Below, in pieces: positions 37,590 through 46,332 of a stretch of 64,000 nt of DNA. Position 1 is the first letter of the stretch, and the number at the start of each line of letters is the position of its first letter. The notes beneath the pieces were generated by a model. It ran no database searches. It saw only the letters and a program-made list of their open reading frames with translations, and had not been told where the DNA came from. Origin of the DNA: Brevundimonas sp. NIBR10 (GTDB taxonomy: Bacteria > Pseudomonadota > Alphaproteobacteria > Caulobacterales > Caulobacteraceae); contig NZ_CP115464.1 in assembly GCF_027912515.1 (NCBI RefSeq), positions 1,674,001 through 1,738,000 of the forward strand, in the 5' to 3' direction. Made by a program: the position numbers and the translations under genes.

Positions 37590-38867
37590 ATGAACATCCT
37601 GCTGGTCGGATCGGGGGGGCGTGAGCACGCCCTGGCCTGGAAAATCGCCGCGTCGCCCCTGACGAAGCGGCTGGTCATCGCGCCCGGCAATCCGGGCATG
37701 GAGAAGCTGGGCGAACTGCGGCCCGGTCTGAAGGCCGACGACGCCGATGGGCTGGCGGCGCTGGCGCGAGAGATCAAGGCCGACCTGGTCGTCGTGGGGC
37801 CCGAGACGGCGCTGGCGGCGGGGCTGGCCGATCGGCTGGCGGCGGCGGGCATTCCCTGTTTCGGCCCGACCCAGAGGGCCGCCCAGCTGGAAAGCTCCAA
37901 GGCGTTTTCCAAGGCGTTCCTGGAACGCCACGAGATCCCCACGGCCGGCTACGGCGTCTATGACCGGGTCGCCGACGCCAGGGCGGCGCTGTCGGTGTTC
38001 AAGCCACCCTATGTGATCAAGGCCGACGGTCTGGCCGCCGGCAAGGGCGTGGCGATCAGCCCCGACAAGGCCGATGCCGAGGCCGAGATCGAACGGATGC
38101 TGGGCGGCCGGTTCGGCACGGCCGGGGCCCGCGTCGTGATCGAGGAGTTCATGGACGGGGAGGAGGGCTCGCTGTTCGCCCTGTGCGACGGCCAGCGCGC
38201 GGTGCTGTTCGGCGGCGCCCAGGACCACAAGCGCGCCTTCGACGGCGACACCGGCCCCAACACCGGCGGCATGGGTGCCTATTCCCCCGCGCCCGTCTTC
38301 ACGCCCGAACTGGTCGAGGCGGCGGACCGTCTGGTCGTCCAGCCGACGATGGCGCACATGGCGGCGGAGGGCGCGCCCTATCGCGGGGTGCTCTACGTCG
38401 GGCTGATGGCCACGGCCGAGGGCCCCAAGGTGGTCGAGTTCAACGCCCGTTTCGGCGACCCGGAATGCCAGGTGCTGATGATGCGAATGGCGGGGGATAT
38501 CGTGCCGTACCTGCTGGCCTGCGCGCGCGGGGACGTGTCGGGATTGCCGGCACCGGCGTTCAAGCCCGGCACGGTGATCTGCGTGGTCATCGCCGCGCGA
38601 GGCTATCCCGACAGCCCGCTGGAGGGATCGATCATTCGTGGCGCCGAGCAGGATTTCGGGCCCCATGTGCAGGTCTTCCATGCGGGCACAAAGCGCCGCG
38701 CGGATGGCCAGCTGGCGGCGGCGGGGGGGCGTGTGTTGAACGTCTGCGCAGAGGGGGCGGATATCGCCGAGGCAAGAGACCGCGCCTATGCCGCCATCCG
38801 CAAGATCGACTTCCCCGGCGGCTTCAGCCGTTCGGACATCGGCTGGCGGGCGATGGATCGGGCATAG
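37590..38867 (+). CDS. purD: Phosphoribosylamine--glycine ligase
   Basis: Joins phosphoribosylamine and glycine in purine synthesis, using ATP. The 425-residue ATP-grasp protein has MNILLVGSGGREHALAWKI at the N-terminus, the lid motifs YVIKADGLAAGKGVAI and EFMDGEEGSLFALCDG, QDHKRAFDGDTGPNTGGMGAY (about 212-232) and metal-binding VEFNARFGDPECQ (about 285-297). ATG at 37590. No other pur genes lie near; in this lineage purD is often alone. Confidence 0.97.
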   Translation: MNILLVGSGGREHALAWKIAASPLTKRLVIAPGNPGMEKLGELRPGLKADDADGLAALAREIKADLVVVGPETALAAGLADRLAAAGIPCFGPTQRAAQLESSKAFSKAFLERHEIPTAGYGVYDRVADARAALSVFKPPYVIKADGLAAGKGVAISPDKADAEAEIERMLGGRFGTAGARVVIEEFMDGEEGSLFALCDGQRAVLFGGAQDHKRAFDGDTGPNTGGMGAYSPAPVFTPELVEAADRLVVQPTMAHMAAEGAPYRGVLYVGLMATAEGPKVVEFNARFGDPECQVLMMRMAGDIVPYLLACARGDVSGLPAPAFKPGTVICVVIAARGYPDSPLEGSIIRGAEQDFGPHVQVFHAGTKRRADGQLAAAGGRVLNVCAEGADIAEARDRAYAAIRKIDFPGGFSRSDIGWRAMDRA

Positions 38868-38871
38868 GGTT

Positions 38872-38942
38872 CCCTCTCCCATTGGGAGAGGGCTTGAGCG
38901 CACGAGAGCGCAGCGATCGTTCTTGCGCGAAAGGGTGAGGGG
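38872..38942 (+). repeat. REP-like element, copy A
   Basis: Begins CCCTCTCCCATTGGGAGAGG, a nearly perfect palindrome, then GCTTGAGC, a variable AGCGATCG-containing middle, and ends GCGAAAGGGTGAGGGG. It directly follows purD and may act as its terminator. An inverted copy lies at 39026. Confidence 0.8.
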
Positions 38943-38968
38943 CGTGTCGGTGGCAGTGGGTCACGGCC

Positions 38969-40672
38969 ATGCCGTTGCCATCAGTCATAGCGCCAAGAGT
39001 TCGGAACTCCCCTTTGAGACCTGATCCCCTCACCCTTTCGCCTGGCCGATCGCTGCGCTCCCGGAGGCTCAAGCCCTCTCCCTATGGGAGAGGGGGCGCG
39101 TTACTTCTCCTCCTCCTGCTCGGCGGCTGCATCGCGCATCCGGGGATGGCGCATCACGTCCGTTTCGCCGCCGACGCCCGACCGGTGCTGGCGACAACAG
39201 ATGCCGGGATCCTGCGTGGGGTCGAGGGCAGCGCCGTCCGCGCCTTTCTCGGCCTGCCCTATGCCGCGCCGCCGACGGAGGAATACCGTTGGCGCGCGCC
39301 CCGTCCGCCCGAGCCGTGGACCGGCATCCGCGATGCCCAGAGGATCGGGGCCGACTGTACCCAGGCCCTGGGGCGCGAGGCGGTGCTCGGTGGGGGCGGC
39401 GGGGTCGTGGTCGGGTCCGAGGACTGTCTGTTCGTCAACGTCTATGCCCCGGCCGAGGCCAGCCCGGAGCCCTATCCGGTGATGGTCTATCTGCACGGCG
39501 GGGCCTTCACGATCGGAGCCGGGGCCAACTATGACCCCAGCCGCCTGGCGCGCGAGCAGGGCCGGGTGGTGGTCACCGTCAACTTTCGGCTCGGTGCCCT
39601 GGGCTGGCTGGCCCATCCGGGGTTCGCGGACGGCCCCGGCGGCAACTATGGCCTCATGGACCAGCAGGCGGCCCTGCGCTGGGTCCAGGCCAACATTGCC
39701 AACTTCGGCGGAGATCCCGGCGACGTGACCCTGTTCTCGGAGAGCTCCGGGGCCTGGAGCGCCTGTTATCTGATGGCCGCGCCGTCGTCGCAGGGGCTCT
39801 ACAGCCGGGTGATCCTGCAGTCCGGGCCGTGCCTGGAGCCGTCGTCGCTGAACGCTGTCGCCGATCAGGTGCAGCCGGGCGTCGTCTTTGCTGAACGGCT
39901 GGGTTGCACAGGAAACGACGCCGCCGACTGCTTGCGCCGACTGCCCGCCCGCACCCTGGCCAGCGCGGCCTCGACGCGGTCCGGCATCAACGGCCCCGGA
40001 TCGTGGGGGCCGGTGTATGGCGACGCGCTGGTCCCGATCAGCCCGGCCGAGGCCTTCGCCACCGGGCGGTTCGTCCGCACGCCGGTCATTGTCGGCACGA
40101 ACCTGGACGAAGGTCGGCTGTTCGCGGTCGAGGTGCGGGACATGGAGCGCTATGCCGACGAGACCCTGTGGCTGTATGGCGACGCCGGCCCGCGCGTTCT
40201 GGAACGCTATCCGGTCGGCCCAGAGGGGCCGGCCGTCGCCATCGCCCAGAGCTTCACCGACAGCCGCTTCGCCTGTCCGTCCGATGCGCTCCGCCGGGTG
40301 CTGTCGCAGTGGGTGCCCACGTACGGGTACGAGTTCGCCGACCGCCGCGCCCCGATCCGGTTGCCGAGCTGGATCAGCGGCCTGGACATGGGGGCCTATC
40401 ATGCGTCGGAGGCGACCTATGTGTTCGGGACGTCGTGGCTATTCGCCGACACCCGCGCGTGGACGGCGGACCAACGCGCCCTGTCGGAGCGAATGATGGC
40501 ACTGTGGGCCGGCTTCGGGCACGACGGCTTCGAGGCGGATTGGCCCCGCGTCTCGACCGGTGGCGACCCCGTCAAGGTCTTCGACCCGGCCGGGGACCGT
40601 ATGGACGACGGGTTCTTCGCCCGCCACCACTGCGACTTCTGGGGTGGTACCGCGCTGGGGGCGCCGGTCTAG
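38969..40672 (+). CDS. Carboxylesterase type B family lipoprotein, start uncertain
   Basis: A serine esterase with the type-B signatures EDCLFVNVYAP and MVYLHGGAFTIG. The nucleophile Ser lies in LFSESSGAW (usually GESAG), the acid probably in NLDEGRLF and the His in GAYHASEATYVFG. The N-terminus is unusual: the frame from ATG 38969 crosses a REP-like element (39026-39095) and the element supplies the basic n-region in front of ALLLLLLLGGC, a lipobox of a lipoprotein signal. No better ATG or GTG is available; TTG 39014 is a second choice. Outer-membrane or periplasmic lipoprotein acting on esters. Confidence 0.82.
   Translation: MPLPSVIAPRVRNSPLRPDPLTLSPGRSLRSRRLKPSPYGRGGALLLLLLLGGCIAHPGMAHHVRFAADARPVLATTDAGILRGVEGSAVRAFLGLPYAAPPTEEYRWRAPRPPEPWTGIRDAQRIGADCTQALGREAVLGGGGGVVVGSEDCLFVNVYAPAEASPEPYPVMVYLHGGAFTIGAGANYDPSRLAREQGRVVVTVNFRLGALGWLAHPGFADGPGGNYGLMDQQAALRWVQANIANFGGDPGDVTLFSESSGAWSACYLMAAPSSQGLYSRVILQSGPCLEPSSLNAVADQVQPGVVFAERLGCTGNDAADCLRRLPARTLASAASTRSGINGPGSWGPVYGDALVPISPAEAFATGRFVRTPVIVGTNLDEGRLFAVEVRDMERYADETLWLYGDAGPRVLERYPVGPEGPAVAIAQSFTDSRFACPSDALRRVLSQWVPTYGYEFADRRAPIRLPSWISGLDMGAYHASEATYVFGTSWLFADTRAWTADQRALSERMMALWAGFGHDGFEADWPRVSTGGDPVKVFDPAGDRMDDGFFARHHCDFWGGTALGAPV
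39026..39095 (-). repeat. REP-like element, copy A' (inverted)
   Basis: An inverted copy of the element at 38872, 83 bases away: CCCCTCACCCTTTCGC at the left and CCCTCTCCCTATGGGAGAGGG at the right. Its right half is read as the N-terminal codons of the carboxylesterase. Confidence 0.8.
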
Positions 40673-41757
40673 ACGAACCGGACGGGCACCCCCGGCTTGA
40701 CCGCCGCCGCCAGCTGTTCGGCGTCCCAGTTGGTCAAGCGGACGCAGCCATGGCTGGCGGTCTTGCCGATCTTGGACGGGTCTGGGGTGCCGTGGATGCC
40801 GTAGGTGTCGCGAGACAGGTCGATCCAGACGCTGCCGACCGGATTGTTCGGCCCGGCGGGCACGATCACCCGCTCGCCCTTGCCGAAGGTGAGGCGCGAC
40901 GGGTCGTAGAGATAGTCGGGCTCTGGCGCCACGCCGACGACGGTCAGATTGCCCGACGGCGAGAGGTTGTCGCCGCTGCCGATCGTCGCCGGATAGAAGG
41001 CGATCAGGGTTCCGGCGGCGTCATAGGCCTTGACCGCCTTCTCGGCCTTGTCGACCTCGATCCGGGCGACCTGGGGCAGGGGGCGGTCGATCAGGGCGGG
41101 GATCAGGATCGCCACCCCGGCGCGTGCGAAGTCCACCGACGGATTCAGGGCCTGGAGCAGGTCTTCAGACATATGGAACCGCTCGGCGATCCGTTCGCGG
41201 GCGGTCGAGAAGTTGGTGCCCTGGGCGGCCTGGACCGACAGGTCTTCCCCCGCAGGGGACGGGCTGAAGGGGCCGCCGACGTCGGCCGGGGTCAGGACGT
41301 ATTCGGTCATCACGGGCTGGGCGTCGGCGGTGGCCAGGGACTGGATCAGGGCCGCATCGACCGCGTCGCCTGTCCCCAGTGCCTTCGCCTCCCGATAGGC
41401 GGCGATGGCCTGTCGGACGTTCTCGCCGTGCAGGCCGTCGATGACCCCGGGCGAGAAGGACGAGCGGTCCAGCAGCACCTGCAAGCGGATCATGGCGGGG
41501 TCGGGCGGTGTCGCTGCGGGCTGGCCGTTCGGCGACGCCGGGGCCGGTGTCGTCGAGGCCGACGCCGGTTGCGCGCTCGGCATCGCCTGTTCGATCTGGT
41601 CGTGGGTGAAAAGGCCCGGCGCGGCCCGAACCTGGGCGGACGCAACCGGTGCATTTCCACCGGCCTTGGTACCCTCGCTCGGATCGTTGGCCCCGCAGGC
41701 CGCCAGAGGCAGGGCGACGGTCAGCAGGAGGGCGAGGTGGTGGGGGCGCAGACGCAT
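40669..41757 (-). CDS. L,D-transpeptidase (YkuD family) lipoprotein
   Basis: Catalyses 3-3 peptidoglycan cross-links or attaches proteins to the wall. A 362-residue protein: signal peptide with the lipobox LPLAAC (Cys21), a proline/alanine-rich linker, a peptidoglycan-binding-like segment (about 85-135), then the YkuD domain with HGTPDPSKIGKTASHGCVRL (about 320-340), whose Cys is catalytic. The domain is in the LysM-like/ErfK/YbiS form. Its 3' end overlaps the esterase stop by four bases. Confidence 0.92.
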   Translation of the reverse strand: MRLRPHHLALLLTVALPLAACGANDPSEGTKAGGNAPVASAQVRAAPGLFTHDQIEQAMPSAQPASASTTPAPASPNGQPAATPPDPAMIRLQVLLDRSSFSPGVIDGLHGENVRQAIAAYREAKALGTGDAVDAALIQSLATADAQPVMTEYVLTPADVGGPFSPSPAGEDLSVQAAQGTNFSTARERIAERFHMSEDLLQALNPSVDFARAGVAILIPALIDRPLPQVARIEVDKAEKAVKAYDAAGTLIAFYPATIGSGDNLSPSGNLTVVGVAPEPDYLYDPSRLTFGKGERVIVPAGPNNPVGSVWIDLSRDTYGIHGTPDPSKIGKTASHGCVRLTNWDAEQLAAAVKPGVPVRFV

Positions 41758-41796
41758 GGAACACTCGAAATAGGCCGGACTGGCCCTATCAAGGTC

Positions 41797-42633
41797 TCAA
41801 CGCGTCGAGCGTTCCGTCGTCGGTTCTGCCACGGCCTGTGCCAGACCCTCGGCGGTGATCGCGGCCCAGCAGGCATAGCCGTCGTCGTTCATGTGGATGT
41901 CGTCCGGGCCGATTCCGCCCCGGTTCAACCGGCCCCAGTCGCGCATGGCCTCGAACCTGCGCTGGACGGCATATCCGATCCGGCTGCCCTCGACCGCGAT
42001 CAGTCTTGCAGTCTCGTCGAGTTGGGGGTTCCGGCCCGGAAAGTTGACCGCGTTCTCAGGTAGGCGCTGAGGATCGACTAGCAGGACATCGACGTTGTAG
42101 CGCGCCAGGATCGCCTCGCCACGCTGGATGTCGGCCATCATGTCGTTCCACGGCCGCGCTCGCAGGACGTCGTTGGTTCCCAACTGCCAGATCACCAGAT
42201 CGGGCTGATAGCGCTGGATCTCGGCCTCGAGCCGGTCGACCGTCTCGCGCGCGGTCTCGCCGCCGACACCCCGGTTCCAGACATTGATCGCCACGGTCGG
42301 CAACCGTGCCCGCAGGTCGGATTGAAGCAGGGGCACGAACCCGAGCTCGACCCGGCTTGCCCCAATCCCCTCGATGCTCGACGACCCTACGGCCAGTATC
42401 GACAGCCGATTCCTCGACACAGCCGCCCGGCTGCGCACAAGGCCGTCGCCGGCCAGGGTCAGGCTATCGGCGCTGACCGGACATGCGGCAGAGTTGGTCG
42501 CCGGCTGTTCGGCCGCCGAGGGCAGGGATGGCTCGGCCGCCTTGGGTGTCTGCGCACGCGCCGTCGAGGCCATGGTCAGCGCCACGAGGGCGCCGAGCCC
42601 GGCGGCGGCCAGCAGGATGGTCGTCAGTCTCAC
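41797..42633 (-). CDS. SGNH/GDSL-family hydrolase
   Basis: A 278-residue exported protein starting at GTG 42633, with a signal peptide ending ARA (about residue 27). SGNH blocks: AVGSSSIEGIGAS (block I, Ser nucleophile in GSSS), RGVGGETA (Gly of block II), WQLGTNDV (Asn of block III) and DDIHMND (Asp/His pair of block V). It may be a peptidoglycan or polysaccharide O-acetyl esterase. It follows a small acidic gene with a GTGA overlap. Confidence 0.88.
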   Translation of the reverse strand: MRLTTILLAAAGLGALVALTMASTARAQTPKAAEPSLPSAAEQPATNSAACPVSADSLTLAGDGLVRSRAAVSRNRLSILAVGSSSIEGIGASRVELGFVPLLQSDLRARLPTVAINVWNRGVGGETARETVDRLEAEIQRYQPDLVIWQLGTNDVLRARPWNDMMADIQRGEAILARYNVDVLLVDPQRLPENAVNFPGRNPQLDETARLIAVEGSRIGYAVQRRFEAMRDWGRLNRGGIGPDDIHMNDDGYACWAAITAEGLAQAVAEPTTERSTR

Positions 42634-42797
42634 CCGTTCTCTTCTCCTGTCGCCGGGTCGGTAGCGGTCTCGCCCGAGTTCGAACTGCCCTCGGAACCGC
42701 GCGGCTCGGTCGCGGGACGCGGCGGTTCGCCGTCACCGGCAGGGCGCTGGTTCTCGGTCTCGGTGGTGCGGTCCTTGGGGCGTTGGGCGTCGGTCAT
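42630..42797 (-). CDS. Small disordered acidic protein
   Basis: A 55-residue protein rich in Glu, Pro, Gly and Thr, with no hydrophobic core, so probably disordered. Start ATG 42797 is placed six bases after an AGGAG; other ATGs lie just upstream. Its stop overlaps the SGNH gene start (GTGA), which suggests real translation. Not recognised. Confidence 0.5.
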   Translation of the reverse strand: MTDAQRPKDRTTETENQRPAGDGEPPRPATEPRGSEGSSNSGETATDPATGEENG

Positions 42798-42891
42798 CAT
42801 CGTCTCCTGATTAATCACGGCCAGGCCGCAGACGGCAACGTTCGACAGACGCTGTCGGCTCCGCCCGGGAGCCGACTTTGTCGTCCGATGC

Positions 42892-43668
42892 CTATCTCAG
42901 ATCATAGACGCCGGTGATGTCGATCTTCACCGACAGTTCGCCCCCCGAGATAGGCGTCGAGTCGCTTTCGGCCATGGCGGCGCGGGCGTACATCATCGGC
43001 ATGGGCTGGGGCGGCTGATAGCCTCCGCCCTCGTTCAGCGAGCGGATGCCGCCGAGCGTCACGCCCAGGGCCTCGGCATAGAGTCGTGCCTTGGACTGCA
43101 GGGCCGTCACCGCCATGCGCCGCGCCTCGTCCTCGGCCGCCTTGGGATCCTGGAGGCCGAAGGCGATGCCGTCGATCTGATTGACCCCGGCCGCGACCAC
43201 GGCGTCGGCGGTCGCGCCGACCTTGGTCAGGTCGCGGATGGTCACAGTGACGCGGTTCGTCGCCTGATAGCCGCGCAGCTTGGGCGGCTGGTTCTCGACA
43301 TAGTCGTACTGGGCCTGAAGGTTCAGGCCCGAGGTCTGGATGTCGCGTTCGGCCAGGCCGGCGCGACGCATCGCCGTCGCCACCTCGGTCATCCGGGCGG
43401 CGTTCAGGGCCATGGCCTCGCGCGCGGTCGCGGCCTCGGTCACGACGCCGAAGGTGATAGTCGCCATGTCGGGTGCGACCTTGACCTCGCCGGTGGCCGA
43501 CAGGTTCAGCGAGGGCTGGGTCTGGATCATCTGGATGGTGCTCTGGACGGGTTGCGAACCCGTAGACTGGGCGTGGGCCGGCGCGGCTATGGCGGTCGCG
43601 GCCATCAGCGCGCCGCTGAGGGCGATTGCGCGCAGGCCGGGCGCGGTGAGGGCGAGGGTTCGGGTCAT
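42892..43668 (-). CDS. SIMPL-domain (DUF541) periplasmic protein
   Basis: A 258-residue protein with a signal peptide ending HAQ (about 34). The SIMPL domain covers most of the rest, with LSATGEVKVAPDMATITFGVVTEA, LQAQYDYVENQPPKLRGYQATNRVTVTIRDL, and the conserved late AEALGVTLGGIRSLNEGG. E. coli YggE is a relative that reduces oxidative stress. Role here is not known. It precedes the tRNA and island on the left. Confidence 0.9.
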   Translation of the reverse strand: MTRTLALTAPGLRAIALSGALMAATAIAAPAHAQSTGSQPVQSTIQMIQTQPSLNLSATGEVKVAPDMATITFGVVTEAATAREAMALNAARMTEVATAMRRAGLAERDIQTSGLNLQAQYDYVENQPPKLRGYQATNRVTVTIRDLTKVGATADAVVAAGVNQIDGIAFGLQDPKAAEDEARRMAVTALQSKARLYAEALGVTLGGIRSLNEGGGYQPPQPMPMMYARAAMAESDSTPISGGELSVKIDITGVYDLR

Positions 43669-43873
43669 GGGGGGCTCCTGAAAGAGACGTGGTCCGGACG
43701 GCGCGCTTGTCGCCCGCCGCCATGTCCGAACCTTGGCCGATCGCGCCTGAACGCCGTGACTGTGCCTCTGTCAGGGAGCGTTCATCGCCGTGACATCGCC
43801 GACAGGATCGCGGCGCCTTTGCAGCGAGACGCGTGTCCTGCTAGGCCGTCGCCTCTCCCGCGCGCGGACACGG

Positions 43874-43949
43874 GGGCGAGTAGCTCAATGGTTAGAGCCG
43901 ACCGCTCATAACGGTCTGGTTGGGGGTTCGAGTCCCTCCTCGCCTACCA
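43874..43949 (+). tRNA. tRNA with anticodon CAU, probably tRNA-Ile2 (lysidine type)
   Basis: A full 76-base cloverleaf: acceptor GGGCGAG/CTCGCCT (first pair G-U), D arm GTAGCTCAATGGTTAGAGCC, anticodon stem GACCG/CGGTC with loop CTCATAA (anticodon CAU), T arm GGGGGTTCGAGTCCCTC, discriminator A and encoded CCA. CAU serves initiator or elongator Met, or Ile2 with lysidine. The D-arm, short loop and anticodon-stem sequence resemble Ile2 more than Met. It is the integration target of the island that follows. Confidence 0.9.
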
Positions 43950-43950
43950 C
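43935..43950. other. Left attachment site (attL) in the tRNA 3' end
   Basis: The 16 bases CCTCCTCGCCTACCAC cover the end of the T stem, the acceptor 3' strand, the CCA and one base beyond. The same 16 bases recur at 57670-57685. Insertion keeps the tRNA gene whole on this side. Confidence 0.88.
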
Positions 43951-44062
43951 CCCGTGAATTTTCTGTTGAATTTCAGATATTTAGACCGTTTTACAGATCG
44001 GATTTTACACTAGGTGTACTCTGTTTGATCACGGTAGTCGTACTCAACGCTTCAAGTTAGGC

Positions 44063-45100
44063 CTAGCGACGAGGATTGGATTGGGATTTCAGCAAGCGTT
44101 CTCCGGCCCTGTCTGCGAGGCGGACCCGGTTCGCATCTCGGGTGTAGACTTCGACCTGACGTAGTGAATCCTGACCGAGCATCGCTGCGATTTCATGCTC
44201 TGTGCAGCCACACTCGGCCAACCGCCTCCCGGCAGCCTTCCGCAGGCCGTGGGGGGTTCGATTAGCCAGACCAGCTAGCTTTGCCTTAGAGACAAACCAT
44301 TTGGTGAAGCCCGCTTCGGTGAAGGATCGCCCATACTCAGTCCGCAGGAAGGTCAGCCCAGTCTGCCCCCGGAGGACGGTTTCAAGCTCGGGGTGCAGGG
44401 GTACGGTGACACGCTTTCCGCCTTTCTTCTGGATGACCGATACACGACCGTCCGAAATGTGCTGCCAGCCAAGCTTGATCACATCGGAACGCCGAACCCC
44501 GGTGTGCAAGAGCAGCGACAGAGCAAGCCATTCTTTGGTACCGACCGGCCAGCGAGTCTTGAACTGCTGAATGTCTTCCTCAGTCCAAGGGACGAACCCT
44601 GTCGAACGCGGGCGCTCGGCTTCGCTGTGTTGCACAGGGTTGGATGCTCGCCAGCCAAGTTTCACGGCGAGACGAAAGACCCGGCTCAGCCTTAGCCGAA
44701 GATTCGCGGCCGCGACGGGCGTCCGCACCATCTTCATAAAGATCGCGTTCAGGTGCTTCGCTTGGATTGTAAGCGCCGATAGCTTTCCATACTTCTTTCT
44801 GAAACGATCCAAGATATTTCGGTAATTGGCTTGAGTAACAGGCTTCAGATTTGCGAACTCTGCCGAATCGAAGTAGAGTCGTATTAAGGCGGATACTGTT
44901 CGGTCGTCCGCATCAATCGGGACTGGAGTCCGCCGCGTACCGGCACCTAGTGCAGCGGTATTATACGCAGCCATAAATTCATCTGAAAGTGGCTCGCCGG
45001 GCAGCGTTATCCGGGAGTGCCCTCGTCGGAAATAGTGGTAGGTCTTGCCTGTCTTCTTGTTGTGGACCGAGTGCAGATAGCGGAAATTGATCTGAGCCAT
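44063..45100 (-). CDS. Tyrosine-type site-specific integrase of the island
   Basis: A 345-residue tyrosine recombinase. The core-binding domain spans about 68-155; the catalytic domain contains Arg203 (HTGVRRSD), His284 and Arg287 (TPHGLRK) and the nucleophile Tyr319 (VEVYTRDANR). The second catalytic His is Gln310 (LGQDSL). The gene is read towards the tRNA and lies 113 bases from attL. It is the enzyme expected to insert and remove the island. Confidence 0.93.
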   Translation of the reverse strand: MAQINFRYLHSVHNKKTGKTYHYFRRGHSRITLPGEPLSDEFMAAYNTAALGAGTRRTPVPIDADDRTVSALIRLYFDSAEFANLKPVTQANYRNILDRFRKKYGKLSALTIQAKHLNAIFMKMVRTPVAAANLRLRLSRVFRLAVKLGWRASNPVQHSEAERPRSTGFVPWTEEDIQQFKTRWPVGTKEWLALSLLLHTGVRRSDVIKLGWQHISDGRVSVIQKKGGKRVTVPLHPELETVLRGQTGLTFLRTEYGRSFTEAGFTKWFVSKAKLAGLANRTPHGLRKAAGRRLAECGCTEHEIAAMLGQDSLRQVEVYTRDANRVRLADRAGERLLKSQSNPRR

Positions 45101-45122
45101 AAAACCGGCATACCACTGAATT

Positions 45123-45338
45123 CTAGAGGACTGAATCCCACTCGTTGGGCTCGGTGTCTGGCTCCGACGACCCGTTCACGACAACGCGGAAGCCATCATA
45201 GATGACCTGAGCAGAGACACGTTCCTGCTTAGCCGCGCGGAACACGCGAGCGAGGTCGGTCTGACTCACCTTCGTGCGCCCGCGAGGCTTGCGCCCTACG
45301 GGGCTCTTAGCGCTGTCATGAACAGGTTTGTCGGTCAT
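45123..45338 (-). CDS. Small hypothetical protein next to the integrase
   Basis: A 71-residue basic-then-acidic protein (KPRGRTKVSQTDLARVFRAAK near the middle) with a possible helix-turn-helix at 24-44, read just upstream of the integrase gene in the same direction. Such small genes beside integrases are common and may be excisionase-like or regulatory. Not proven here. Confidence 0.55.
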   Translation of the reverse strand: MTDKPVHDSAKSPVGRKPRGRTKVSQTDLARVFRAAKQERVSAQVIYDGFRVVVNGSSEPDTEPNEWDSVL

Positions 45339-45352
45339 GGCGAAGCTGACGC

Positions 45353-45440
45353 TTAAGCGTCCTGATCGTCGTTCAGTTCGTAGCGGATAAACAGACGACC
45401 ACCGTCAAAGTCCCCTTTCGTGTAGGTCACTCCGCAGTCG
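45353..45440 (-). pseudogene. 3' fragment of the gene split by the IS21 element
   Basis: The last 29 or so codons of the gene whose start is at 48218. After the shared nine-base target copy, the frame reads VTYTKGDFDGGRLFIRYEL and ends at TAA 45353. Joined to the other fragment (one target copy counted), it gives an uninterrupted 116-codon frame. Confidence 0.88.
45432..45440. repeat. Target-site duplication, left copy
   Basis: Nine bases, CCGCAGTCG, directly before the left IS end. Repeated at 47947-47955. Slightly longer than the 4-8 usual for IS21, so one base may be chance. Confidence 0.85.
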
Positions 45441-45603
45441 TGTCAATCGGCGTCTAAAAGGGACCCCTTATCGGCGTGCAATAGGGACCCCCTTTTGGGG
45501 TTCGTGATGGACGTCACGAGCGCACCGCTTGCGAGGGTTGGGGCGTAGGGAGGGCGTAGCCCGACCGGAGGCTCAACCCTCGCTTGGCGTTCTTCGTGGT
45601 GGG

Positions 45604-46332
45604 TCAGCTGCGGTGTTTGAAGCGCCAGCTGTCGTTGCCGGTCTCGACGATGTCGCAGTGGTGGGTGATGCGGTCGAGCAGGGCCGTGGTCATCTTGGGA
45701 TCGCCGAACACGGTCGGCCATTCGCCGAAGGCGAGGTTGGTCGTGACGATCACCGAGGTCCGCTCGTAGAGCTTGCTGATCAGGTGGAACAGCAACTGAC
45801 CGCCCGAGCGGGCGAACGGCAGGTAGCCGAGCTCGTCGAGGACCACGACGTCGAGGCGGCAGAGGTGAGCAGCCAGCGCACCGGCCTTGCCCAGGCGGGT
45901 CTCCTCCTCGAGGCGGTTCACCAGGTCGACGGTGTTGAAGTAGCGGCCACGCGCCCCGGCGCGCACGACGTTGGCGATGATGGCCGTGGCCAAGTGGGTC
46001 TTGCCCGTGCCGGTCCCGCCGACCAGCACGATGTTGCGCCGGTTCGCCAGGAAGGAGCCGCTGTGAAGCGAGCGCACCAGTCCCTCGTTGATCGGCGTGC
46101 CGTCGAACACGAAGGCGTCGAGGTCCTTCACGGCCGGCAGCTTGGCTGCCGCCATCCGGTACCGGATGGAAGCCGCATGCCGGTGGGTCGTCTCGGCGCG
46201 GAGCAGGTCGGCGAGGATCTCCATGGTCGTACGCTTGCGCTGCAGGCCCGTGGTGACCGCTTCGTCGAAGGCGCCGGCCATGCCCTTGAGGCCCAGGCCG
46301 GTCAGGGCCGCCATCATCTCATGCCGCTGCAT
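45604..46332 (-). CDS. istB: IS21 helper ATPase IstB
   Basis: A 242-residue AAA-type ATPase related to DnaC. Walker A is [11 protein letters not shown] (about 105-115), and [14 protein letters not shown] carries Walker B; a sensor segment [21 protein letters not shown] follows. IstB binds target DNA and directs the transposase. ATG 46332 overlaps the istA 3' end by 14 bases. Confidence 0.95.
   Translation of the reverse strand: MQRHEMMAALTGLGLKGMAGAFDEAVTTGLQRKRTTMEILADLLRAETTHRHAASIRYRMAAAKLPAVKDLDAFVFDGTPINEGLVRSLHSGSFLANRRNIVLVGGTGTGKTHLATAIIANVVRAGARGRYFNTVDLVNRLEEETRLGKAGALAAHLCRLDVVVLDELGYLPFARSGGQLLFHLISKLYERTSVIVTTNLAFGEWPTVFGDPKMTTALLDRITHHCDIVETGNDSWRFKHRS

Noticed and set aside
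39904..42063. A 719-codon plus-strand frame opposite two genes
   Set aside because: It covers the esterase end and two well-supported minus-strand genes, with no motif of its own.
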